The notes under the pieces were generated by a model. It did no database searches and was not told where the DNA came from. It was given only the letters and a program-made list of their open reading frames with translations. The translations under genes and the position numbers were made by a program. Shown one piece after another: positions 1-5,640 of a stretch of DNA of 7,015 bases. Numbering within the stretch: position 1 is the stretch's first letter; each line of letters opens with the position of its first letter. Origin of the DNA: Azonexaceae bacterium (GTDB lineage: Bacteria; Pseudomonadota; Gammaproteobacteria; Burkholderiales; Rhodocyclaceae); contig SSTA01000161.1 in NCBI GenBank assembly GCA_009469685.1, forward strand, positions 1 through 7,015, read 5' to 3'.

Positions 1-3000
1 AGCCACCGTTCCGCCTCTGAAACTGGCATCCCCTTGCGCCTTGCCCAGTCTTCCAACTGATCCCGCCCGATCTTGGGGATCGCGAAATAGCGGGCGGCGG
101 GGTGGCCGATGAAGAAGCCGGCGACGGCGGCGGCGGGGGTCATGGCGCAGGATTCCGTGAGTCCCATGCCAGCGTTGGCCGGAGCATCGAGGAGGGCGAA
201 GAGGTCGCGCTTGGCCGTATGGTCCGGGCAGGCCGCATAGCCCGGGGCGGGCCGGATGCCCATGTAGGCTTCGGCGATGAGTTCGTCGTTGGTGAGCGAT
301 TCGTCGGCGGAGTAAGCCCAGAATTCCTGCCGTACCCTCTGGTGAAGCCACTCGGCAGCGGCTTCGGCAAGGCGGTCGGCGAGGGACTTGAGCAGGATGG
401 CCGAGTAGTCGTCGTTGGCGGCTTCGAATTCGGCCACCTTGGTTTCGATTCCCAGGCCGGCCGTGACGGCGAAGGCGCCACAGTAATCCCGCTGGCCGAC
501 GAAATCGGCCAGGGCGATGTTCTGCCGCCCGGCGGGCTGCTTGTGCTGCTGTCTTAGTCCGACCCAACGCCCGAGCTCCATGTTGCGGGACTCGTCGGCG
601 TAGAAAACGATGTCGTCGCCCAGGCCGGCAGCCGGCCAGAGGCCGAAGACGGCACGGGCGCACAGCCATTGTTCCTCAATGATGCGGGTCAGCATGCGGC
701 GCGCGTCGTCGAATAGCTGGCGGGCGGTTTCGCCCACGGTTTCGCTTTCCAGGATTGCCGGGTAGCGGCCGGCGAGTTCCCAGCTCTGGAAGAAGGGGGT
801 CCAGTCGATGAACAGCGCGAGCTCGGCGAGGTCGATATCGAGAGCACGAACGCCGACCACCGCCGGCACGGTGGGCGTGTGGGGCTCGTTCCACGTGAAA
901 CGATTGGCCCGGGCCTCCGCCAGGGAGACCAGCGTGGCGCCCTTGCGCCCGGCGTGCTCAGCGCGCAAAGCCTCGTATTCGGTGGCGACTTCGTCCACGT
1001 AACCTGCTCTCTGCTCCGCCGACAGGAGCTTGGTGGCGACGCCCACGGCGCGCGAGGCGTCCGGTACATAGACCACCGGACTGTCGGTATTGGTGGCGAT
1101 CTTGATCGCCGTGTGCGCACGACTGGTCGTCGCGCCGCCGATCAGCAAGGGCTGGGTGAATCCTTGGCGCTTCATTTCGGCGGCGACATGGGCCATTTCT
1201 TCCAGCGAGGGCGTGATCAGTCCGGACAGCCCGATGATGTCCGCCTTGTGCTCGCGGGCGGCATGCAGGATATTCTCGCAGGGCACCATCACGCCGAGAT
1301 CGATCACGTCGTAGCCGTTGCAGCCGAGCACGACGCCGACGATGTTCTTGCCGATATCGTGCACGTCGCCCTTGACCGTTGCCATCAGGATGCGCCCCTT
1401 GGAGCCGATGCCCGAGCGGGCCTTTTCCGCCTCGATGTAGGGCACCAGGTGGGCGACCGCCTGCTTCATGACTCGGGCTGATTTCACCACCTGGGGCAGG
1501 AACATCTTCCCGGCGCCAAAGAGGTCGCCGACGTGGTTCATGCCCGCCATGAGCGGGCCTTCGATGACGGCCAGAGGCGGTTTGCCCAGCGCTTCCAGTT
1601 TGGCCCTCACCTCTTCCGTGTCGGCGACGACAAAATCGGTAATGCCCTTGACCAGAGCGTATTCGAGGCGCTTCTCCACCGGCTGCTCGCGCCAGGTGAG
1701 ATCGGGTCCGGAGTCCTTGGCCTTGCCTTCCTTGACGGTCTGGGCAAACTCGACCAGGGCATCCCCGGCACCTGGATGGCGGTTGAGCACGACGTCTTCG
1801 ACCTTCTGCCGCAGGTTTGGCTCCAGGTCGTCGTAGACGCCGAGCATGCCGGCATTGACGATGCCCATGGTCATGCCGGCCTGGATGGCGTGGTACAGGA
1901 AGACGGTGTGGATGGCCTCGCGCACCGGGTCGTTGCCGCGGAAGCTGAAGGAGACGTTGGACACCCCGCCCGAGATGTGGGCGTGGGGGAGATTGGCCTT
2001 GATCCAGCGCGTCGCTTCGATGAAATCGACGGCGTAGTTGTCGTGCTCGGGAATTCCCGTGGCGATGGCGAAGATGTTGGGGTCGAAGATGATGTCTTCG
2101 GCAGGGAAACCCATCCCCGTCAGAAGGGCGTAAGCCCGGCTGCAGATCTCGGTCTTGCGGGCGTAGGTATCGGCCTGACCCTTTTCGTCGAAGGCCATGA
2201 CGATGACTGCGGCGCCATAGCGGCGGGCGAGCTTGGCCTGTTCCAGGAACTTGGCCTCCCCCTCCTTCATCGAGATCGAATTGACGATCCCCTTGCCCTG
2301 GACGCACTTCAGACCGGCTTCGATGACTTCCCACTTGGACGAGTCGAGCATGATCGGCACCCGCGAAATGTCGGGCTCCGAGGCGACGAGCTTGAGGAAG
2401 CGGTCCATGGCGGCGACCGAGTCCAGCATCGCCTCGTCCATGTTGATATCGATCACCTGGGCGCCGTTCTCCACCTGCTGCCGGGCCACCGCCAGGGCGT
2501 CGTCGAAGCGCCCTTCGAGGATCATGCGGGCGAAGGCGCGGGAGCCGGTGACGTTGGTGCGTTCGCCGACATTGACGTAAAGCGAGCCGGCGCCGACGTT
2601 GAAGGGCTCCAGGCCGGAAAGCCGCAGGGCGGTTGCCGGGGTCGGAAGAGCGCGGGGGAGTACGCCGGCAACCCGGGCCGCGATCGCGCGGATGTGGTCG
2701 GGGGATGTACCGCAGCAGCCGCCGACGATATTGACGATGCCCGTGCGTGCCCAGCCCTCGATTTCATCGGCCAACATGTCGGGAGTCTCGTCGTAGCCCC
2801 CGAAGGCGTTGGGCAAGCCTGCGTTGGGGTGGGCGGAAACGAGGCAGTCGCAGACGCGGGAGAGCTCCTCGACGTAGGGGCGCAACTCCTTGGCTCCCAG
2901 GGCGCAATTGAGTCCGAAGGAGAGCGGTCGCACGTGGCGCAGGGAATTCCAGAAGGCCTCGGCGGTCTGGCCCGAGAGAGTGCGGCCGGAAGCGTCGGTG

Positions 3001-3647
3001 ATGGTGCCCGAAATCATGACCGGCCAGCGTCGGCCGGCTTTCTCGAAGAAGGCTTCGATTGCGAAGAGGGCGGCCTTGGCGTTCAGCGTGTCGAAGACCG
3101 TCTCCACCAGCAGGATGTCGGCGCCGCCCTCGGTGAGGCCGGTGATCGCCTCGAAGTAATTCGCCACCAACTCGTCGAAGCTGACGTTGCGGTAGCCGGG
3201 GTCATTGACGTCCGGCGAAATCGACGCGGTGCGGCTGGTGGGGCCGAGGACGCCAGCGACGAAGCGGGGCTTGCCGGGATCTCTCGCGGTGTATTCGTCG
3301 CACAGCCTGCGGGCGAGGGCGGCCCCTTCGAAGTTCAGCTCATAGACAATCTCGGTCAGGTTGTAGTCGGCCTGGGAGACCGCGGTGGAATTGAAAGTGC
3401 ACGTCTCCAGGATGTCGGCACCGGCTTCCAGGTACTCCCGATGGATGCCGCCAATGACATCCGGCCGGGAGAGAACGAGAAGATCGTTGTTGCCCTTGAC
3501 GTCGTGGGGGTGGGCCTTGAAGCGCTCGCCTCGGTAGTCGGATTCGGTGAGGCTGTGACGCTGGATCATGGTGCCCATGGCGCCGTCGAGGACGAGGAGG
3601 CGCTGGGCAAGCAGGGAAGAGAGTTCGGCGGTGCGATCGGGCTGCAT
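1..3647 (-). CDS. metH: Cobalamin-dependent methionine synthase MetH (C-terminal end cut by window edge)
   Basis: Cytosolic enzyme (EC 2.1.1.13) that moves the methyl group of 5-methyltetrahydrofolate to homocysteine through cob(I)alamin/methylcobalamin, giving methionine and tetrahydrofolate. I translated all 1215 codons from ATG 3647 and found no stop or frameshift. Order of domains: homocysteine-binding barrel (about 1-330; opens [12 protein letters not shown]; zinc ligands Cys248 in GLNCALG and Cys311-Cys312 in GGCCGT); pterin-binding domain (about 355-620; [12 protein letters not shown] near 360, [10 protein letters not shown]); four-helix cap (about 655-745); B12 domain (about 750-890) with DVHDIGKN carrying axial His763, plus Ser808 and Thr812 in GLSGLITPS; AdoMet reactivation domain (about 905 on; [20 protein letters not shown]). 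The last visible residues, [15 protein letters not shown], match the end of E. coli MetH (1227 aa), so only about 10-15 residues are missing. Start choice: GAGGA six nt upstream and alignment with the family N-terminus. Expression is probably set by the SAH riboswitch in its leader. Identity is near certain. Confidence 0.99.
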   Translation of the reverse strand, partial: MQPDRTAELSSLLAQRLLVLDGAMGTMIQRHSLTESDYRGERFKAHPHDVKGNNDLLVLSRPDVIGGIHREYLEAGADILETCTFNSTAVSQADYNLTEIVYELNFEGAALARRLCDEYTARDPGKPRFVAGVLGPTSRTASISPDVNDPGYRNVSFDELVANYFEAITGLTEGGADILLVETVFDTLNAKAALFAIEAFFEKAGRRWPVMISGTITDASGRTLSGQTAEAFWNSLRHVRPLSFGLNCALGAKELRPYVEELSRVCDCLVSAHPNAGLPNAFGGYDETPDMLADEIEGWARTGIVNIVGGCCGTSPDHIRAIAARVAGVLPRALPTPATALRLSGLEPFNVGAGSLYVNVGERTNVTGSRAFARMILEGRFDDALAVARQQVENGAQVIDINMDEAMLDSVAAMDRFLKLVASEPDISRVPIMLDSSKWEVIEAGLKCVQGKGIVNSISMKEGEAKFLEQAKLARRYGAAVIVMAFDEKGQADTYARKTEICSRAYALLTGMGFPAEDIIFDPNIFAIATGIPEHDNYAVDFIEATRWIKANLPHAHISGGVSNVSFSFRGNDPVREAIHTVFLYHAIQAGMTMGIVNAGMLGVYDDLEPNLRQKVEDVVLNRHPGAGDALVEFAQTVKEGKAKDSGPDLTWREQPVEKRLEYALVKGITDFVVADTEEVRAKLEALGKPPLAVIEGPLMAGMNHVGDLFGAGKMFLPQVVKSARVMKQAVAHLVPYIEAEKARSGIGSKGRILMATVKGDVHDIGKNIVGVVLGCNGYDVIDLGVMVPCENILHAAREHKADIIGLSGLITPSLEEMAHVAAEMKRQGFTQPLLIGGATTSRAHTAIKIATNTDSPVVYVPDASRAVGVATKLLSAEQRAGYVDEVATEYEALRAEHAGRKGATLVSLAEARANRFTWNEPHTPTVPAVVGVRALDIDLAELALFIDWTPFFQSWELAGRYPAILESETVGETARQLFDDARRMLTRIIEEQWLCARAVFGLWPAAGLGDDIVFYADESRNMELGRWVGLRQQHKQPAGRQNIALADFVGQRDYCGAFAVTAGLGIETKVAEFEAANDDYSAILLKSLADRLAEAAAEWLHQRVRQEFWAYSADESLTNDELIAEAYMGIRPAPGYAACPDHTAKRDLFALLDAPANAGMGLTESCAMTPAAAVAGFFIGHPAARYFAIPKIGRDQLEDWARRKGMPVSEAERW

Positions 3648-3653
3648 GAGGGG

Positions 3654-3658
3654 TCCTC
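3654..3658 (-). promoter_or_regulatory. Shine-Dalgarno of metH
   Basis: GAGGA lies six nt before the metH ATG and fixes that start. It sits inside TTTGCCGAGGA, a copy of the 5' strand of riboswitch helix P1. It can therefore be covered by the P1 3' strand when the aptamer is not folded (inference from complementarity). Confidence 0.85.
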
Positions 3659-3665
3659 GGCAAAG
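3654..3665 (-). repeat. 12-nt direct repeat, copy 2 (over the metH Shine-Dalgarno)
   Basis: CTTTGCCGAGGA, identical to the copy at 3782-3793. It contains the metH Shine-Dalgarno GAGGA. The duplication lets one complementary strand, the P1 3' strand, choose between two partners. Confidence 0.9.
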
Positions 3666-3728
3666 CTGGATCACCGGCGGGTGCCGTTAAGGCAAACGGC
3701 GCCACAAACCGGAGGATGTAAGGTTTGC

Positions 3729-3791
3729 GAGCGCCGTTGGTCGTTGCCGAGCCTGGCCCTGGTGAGTTGGGGTCGCAGCGCTCCTCGGCAA
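3729..3791 (-). promoter_or_regulatory. SAH riboswitch aptamer
   Basis: RNA sensor of S-adenosylhomocysteine, the toxic by-product of SAM-dependent methylation. The class is known upstream of ahcY, metH and metF, mainly in Beta- and some Gammaproteobacteria. Visible elements on the minus strand: P1 of 7 bp, TGCCGAG (3790-3784) with CTCGGCA (3751-3745); GAGCGC (3783-3778), which pairs with GCGCTC (3734-3729) as the pseudoknot helix P4; the conserved TGCGA just after it (3777-3773); P2 CCC/GGG (3772-3770 with 3759-3757) closing a loop; and conserved CCAGG (3756-3752) just before the P1 3' strand. The order of P1 5' strand, GAGCGC, TGCrA, CCAGG, P1 3' strand, ACGGCGCTC is the family signature, and the target gene fits. 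It should activate metH when SAH and homocysteine build up. Confidence 0.96.
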
Positions 3792-3793
3792 AG
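3782..3793 (-). repeat. 12-nt direct repeat, copy 1 (5' strand of riboswitch P1)
   Basis: CTTTGCCGAGGA, identical to 3654-3665. Seven of its bases (3790-3784) form the 5' strand of helix P1 of the SAH aptamer, and the final GGA opens the pseudoknot strand. Confidence 0.9.
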
Positions 3794-3797
3794 GGGC

Positions 3798-3826
3798 AGT
3801 TTACTTCCCCTCCGGCGGACTGCCAA
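3798..3826 (-). promoter_or_regulatory. Predicted sigma70-type promoter of metH
   Basis: The -35 box TTGGCA (3826-3821; 5 of 6 to consensus) and the -10 box TAAACT (3803-3798; 4 of 6) are separated by exactly 17 nt. Transcription would start about seven nt further on, near 3791, which is the first base or so of riboswitch helix P1. The agreement of spacing, box quality and aptamer start makes this the best promoter candidate in the window. It is predicted from sequence only. Confidence 0.72.
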
Positions 3827-3845
3827 GACCGCGACTTGCTATGAA

Positions 3846-3862
3846 CGGCGCGAAACGCGCCG
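3846..3862 (-). terminator. Perfect inverted repeat after the lipoprotein gene, possible terminator
   Basis: CGGCGCG-TTT-CGCGCCG gives a 7-bp, all-GC stem with a 3-nt loop, eight nt past the TGA of the BamE-like gene and about 20 nt before the -35 box of metH. The position suits the end of the comM-transporter-lipoprotein unit. The bases after it (TTCATAGC) are not a real U-tract, so termination may be weak or the hairpin may only protect the 3' end. Confidence 0.4.
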
Positions 3863-3870
3863 AATGCCGG

Positions 3871-4365
3871 TCAGTTGTGCGATTCGATGCGGCGCGATGT
3901 GGTCTTGACCAGTCCGTCGTCCAGATTGAAATGAACGTGGAAATGGGCTTCCTCGGTGGACATGAGACCCGCCACCCGCCAGTCCCAGATTTCTTCCCGC
4001 AAGTTGCCGTACACCTCGGTCTTGCCGGGCTTGCCCAGCAGCCGTCGAACCTCTTCGCGGGTCATGCCGGGCCGGACCCGGGCCTGGAAATCCGCAGTGA
4101 GAACCTGCTCTATCCGGAGCAGAACGCCGCTCGGATCGAACGTGAGCATGTGGCATTCGATCCCGTTCGGTTGGCGGTTGTATTCCCAGGTCGTCGAGCC
4201 ATCCGGATTGGCGTGTTCGAAGGATGGATTGCCCATGCGGGCACGGACTTCGGCGACCGTGGAGACGCCCGGCCTGAGCTCCTGCAGATTCACGTTGTCG
4301 CAGGCCGGTAGCAAGGCCCCGACCAAGGCGGCGGAGGCGGCGGTGAGCCAAGCGGGTGTCTTCAT
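3871..4365 (-). CDS. BamE-like (SmpA/OmlA) lipoprotein with two BamE-type repeats
   Basis: 164-aa secreted lipoprotein. Residues 1-22 are a lipoprotein signal: Lys2, a hydrophobic stretch at 7-19, and lipobox LPAC with Cys22 as the lipidated residue. The mature part holds two copies of a BamE/SmpA-type unit. Repeat 1 (about 30-88) has LRPGVSTVAEVRARMGNP, WEYN at 60 and FDPSGVLLRI at 76; repeat 2 (about 97-159) has VRPGMTREEVRRLLGKP, WDWR at 127 and FNLDDGLVKT at 146. The offset is about 67 residues. BamE is a small outer-membrane accessory of the Bam complex that inserts beta-barrel proteins; single-domain BamE has one such unit, so this is a relative of unknown role rather than clearly BamE. 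Residues after Cys22 are Asp23-Asn24, which in E. coli would favour inner-membrane retention. Start ATG is supported by GGAG five nt upstream. It lies 27 nt after the transporter and is probably co-transcribed. Confidence 0.85.
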   Translation of the reverse strand: MKTPAWLTAASAALVGALLPACDNVNLQELRPGVSTVAEVRARMGNPSFEHANPDGSTTWEYNRQPNGIECHMLTFDPSGVLLRIEQVLTADFQARVRPGMTREEVRRLLGKPGKTEVYGNLREEIWDWRVAGLMSTEEAHFHVHFNLDDGLVKTTSRRIESHN

Positions 4366-4370
4366 GGGTA

Positions 4371-4374
4371 CTCC
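4371..4374 (-). promoter_or_regulatory. Shine-Dalgarno of the BamE-like lipoprotein gene
   Basis: GGAG five nt before the ATG at 4365 supports that start, which also gives a complete lipoprotein signal. It lies inside the 27-nt gap after the transporter stop, leaving no room for a separate promoter there. Confidence 0.7.
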
Positions 4375-4392
4375 ATGGCGAAAAGGCGGGGT

Positions 4393-5640
4393 TTACGCCC
4401 TCGCCGCACCCGGACCCGTGGGGTCCGGTCCGGATTGGGCAGGGAGGCTGCGATGGTGCAGGAGGGCGAATAAACCGCCGAGGGAGAGGAGCCCGGCCAT
4501 GCCAAACGCCAGGTGCAAGGTCGTTCCCCAGAGGAGGGGTGCCAGGGCGGCGGCTACCAGACCGTTGAAGGTCGCTTGCAGGAAGGTCTGGCAGGAAGCT
4601 GCGAGGCCGCGCTGAGCGGCATAGGGATCGAGGGCGTAAAGGGTCAGGGTGGGAACCGCCAGGGCCATGCCGCAGGTGTAGAAGAAGATGGGAGCGACGC
4701 TCCAGGGCAGCCCGGGAGGAAGCAGAAGATTGATGACCAGGTTTCCGATGGCGGCCGTCCCCATCAATCCGTAGCCGGAGGCCACGGTCCGCGGACGCGA
4801 GAGGCGGCCGGCCACGCGCCCGGAAATCCAAGACCCCGTCAGCAGCCCGGTCATCGAGGGACCGAAAAGCCAGAGAAATCCGGTTTCGGAAACCCCGAGA
4901 TGCTTCATCAGAAACATCGGGGCCGAAAGCACGTAGAGGAAGAAGCCGGCAAAATTGAGGGCAATCGCACCGCAGACGAAAAGGAAGCGGGGGGTGGTAA
5001 GCACCTGTTTGTAGGTGGCCCAGAGGTAGGCCGGTCTGAGGGTCTGGCGCTTGTCGGGCGGGAGGGTCTCCGGCAAAAGGCGGTGGCAGGCCAGGGCGAG
5101 GCTGGCGGCTAGGAAGGCGAGGAAGGCAAAGGGTGATCGCCAGCCGAAAAAGGAATGGAGCCAACCCCCGATCAGCGGCGCCAGCGCAGGGGCGAAGGCG
5201 AACATCATCGTGATGTGGGCCATCAGCCGCTGCGCTGGCGGACCGTCGAACAGATCGCGGACGATGGCCCGGCTGACGACGATTCCGGCTCCCGCGCTGA
5301 TCCCCTGGACGGCCCTGAGCAGCCAGAGGTGCTCGATGCGGGTGGCCAGGGCGCAGCCGAGCGAAGCCAGGCAGAAGATCGCCAGGGCGGCGATGACCAC
5401 GCGGCGGCGTCCCAGGGCGTCGGAGATCGCCCCGTGCCAGAGGGTCATGGCCGCGAAGGGGAGCAGGTAGGCGGAAAGGGTTTGCTGGACCGCCAGGGGG
5501 CTGGCGCCCAGGTTCGCCCCCATCTCCGGGAAGGACGGGAGATAGGTGTCGATGGCAAATGGGCCGAGGGCCGCGAGGGCCGCCAGGAGAATGGCGATCC
5601 CCCGGGGGGCCGGCTGACCGGTCTTGGTCAGTTCAGCCAT
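4393..5640 (-). CDS. Bcr/CflA-family MFS multidrug efflux transporter
   Basis: 415-aa inner-membrane protein of the major facilitator superfamily (DHA1, proton-coupled drug antiport), close to the usual 390-410 aa. TM1 carries GPFAIDTYLPSFPEM (26-40), the hallmark of Bcr/CflA proteins, with a membrane-embedded Asp31. The TM2-TM3 loop has motif A, DALGRRR (74-80). TM4 has RAVQG (109-113), matching motif B with its buried Arg. APALAPLIGGW fits the TM5 glycine/proline motif. Further hydrophobic segments run to about residue 395, consistent with 12 helices, and the C-terminus is short and Pro/Gly-rich. The ATG at 5640 was chosen because the protein then begins a few residues before TM1; the open frame runs on to 6033, but that part is comM sequence in another frame. 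No clear Shine-Dalgarno precedes it, and the start overlaps the comM stop, suggesting coupled translation. The substrate cannot be told: chloramphenicol, bicyclomycin, sulfonamides or other compounds are possible by family. Confidence 0.93.
   Translation of the reverse strand: MAELTKTGQPAPRGIAILLAALAALGPFAIDTYLPSFPEMGANLGASPLAVQQTLSAYLLPFAAMTLWHGAISDALGRRRVVIAALAIFCLASLGCALATRIEHLWLLRAVQGISAGAGIVVSRAIVRDLFDGPPAQRLMAHITMMFAFAPALAPLIGGWLHSFFGWRSPFAFLAFLAASLALACHRLLPETLPPDKRQTLRPAYLWATYKQVLTTPRFLFVCGAIALNFAGFFLYVLSAPMFLMKHLGVSETGFLWLFGPSMTGLLTGSWISGRVAGRLSRPRTVASGYGLMGTAAIGNLVINLLLPPGLPWSVAPIFFYTCGMALAVPTLTLYALDPYAAQRGLAASCQTFLQATFNGLVAAALAPLLWGTTLHLAFGMAGLLSLGGLFALLHHRSLPAQSGPDPTGPGAARA
5633..5640 (-). 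other. 8-nt comM stop / transporter start overlap
   Basis: ATGGCTGA contains both the transporter start (ATG, 5640-5638) and the comM stop (TGA, 5635-5633). With no clear Shine-Dalgarno just upstream, the layout suggests that ribosomes ending comM restart on the transporter. Confidence 0.85.

Larger units (their letters stand above)
3654..3738 (-). promoter_or_regulatory. Expression platform of the SAH riboswitch (translational ON switch, predicted)
   Basis: This is the leader between the aptamer core and the metH start. Visible hairpins are CAAACC/GGTTTG (3727-3722 with 3710-3705) and GCCGTT/AACGGC (3700-3695 with 3688-3683). A competing long hairpin joins AACGGCGC (3738-3731) to GCGCCGTT (3702-3695) around the first one; it would take away the 3' strand of the pseudoknot. 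The P1 3' strand CTCGGCAA (3751-3744) can also pair over 8 bp with TTGCCGAG (3663-3656), covering part of the Shine-Dalgarno. There is no strong U-tract after any hairpin, so control of translation is favoured over termination. SAH riboswitches are known to raise expression when SAH is bound; the specific fold here is inferred by eye. Confidence 0.7.

Noticed and set aside
958..2334. 458-codon minus-strand open frame inside metH
   Set aside because: Shifted frame of metH; the product is Arg/Gly/Pro-rich low-complexity sequence of the kind produced by GC-rich shadows.
3795..3824. GGCAGT/ACTGCC inverted repeat upstream of the riboswitch
   Set aside because: It overlaps the -35 and -10 boxes, has an 18-nt loop, and would not be transcribed from the predicted start, so it is probably incidental.
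3648..3870. Cobalamin riboswitch in front of the B12-dependent metH
   Set aside because: I looked for a B12 box and the long multi-helix layout of that class and found neither; the leader matches the SAH class instead.
1533..3908. 791-codon open frame on the plus strand opposite metH
   Set aside because: It is aligned codon-for-codon with metH on the other strand. Its stops would need TTA, CTA or TCA codons in metH, which are rare in this GC-rich gene. The translation has no recognisable domain, and the metH frame is conserved throughout.
4380..4399. GGCG/CGCC hairpin followed by TTTT just after the transporter stop
   Set aside because: Only 4 bp plus a possible G-U pair. The next gene starts within 30 nt with no promoter in between, so real termination here is unlikely.
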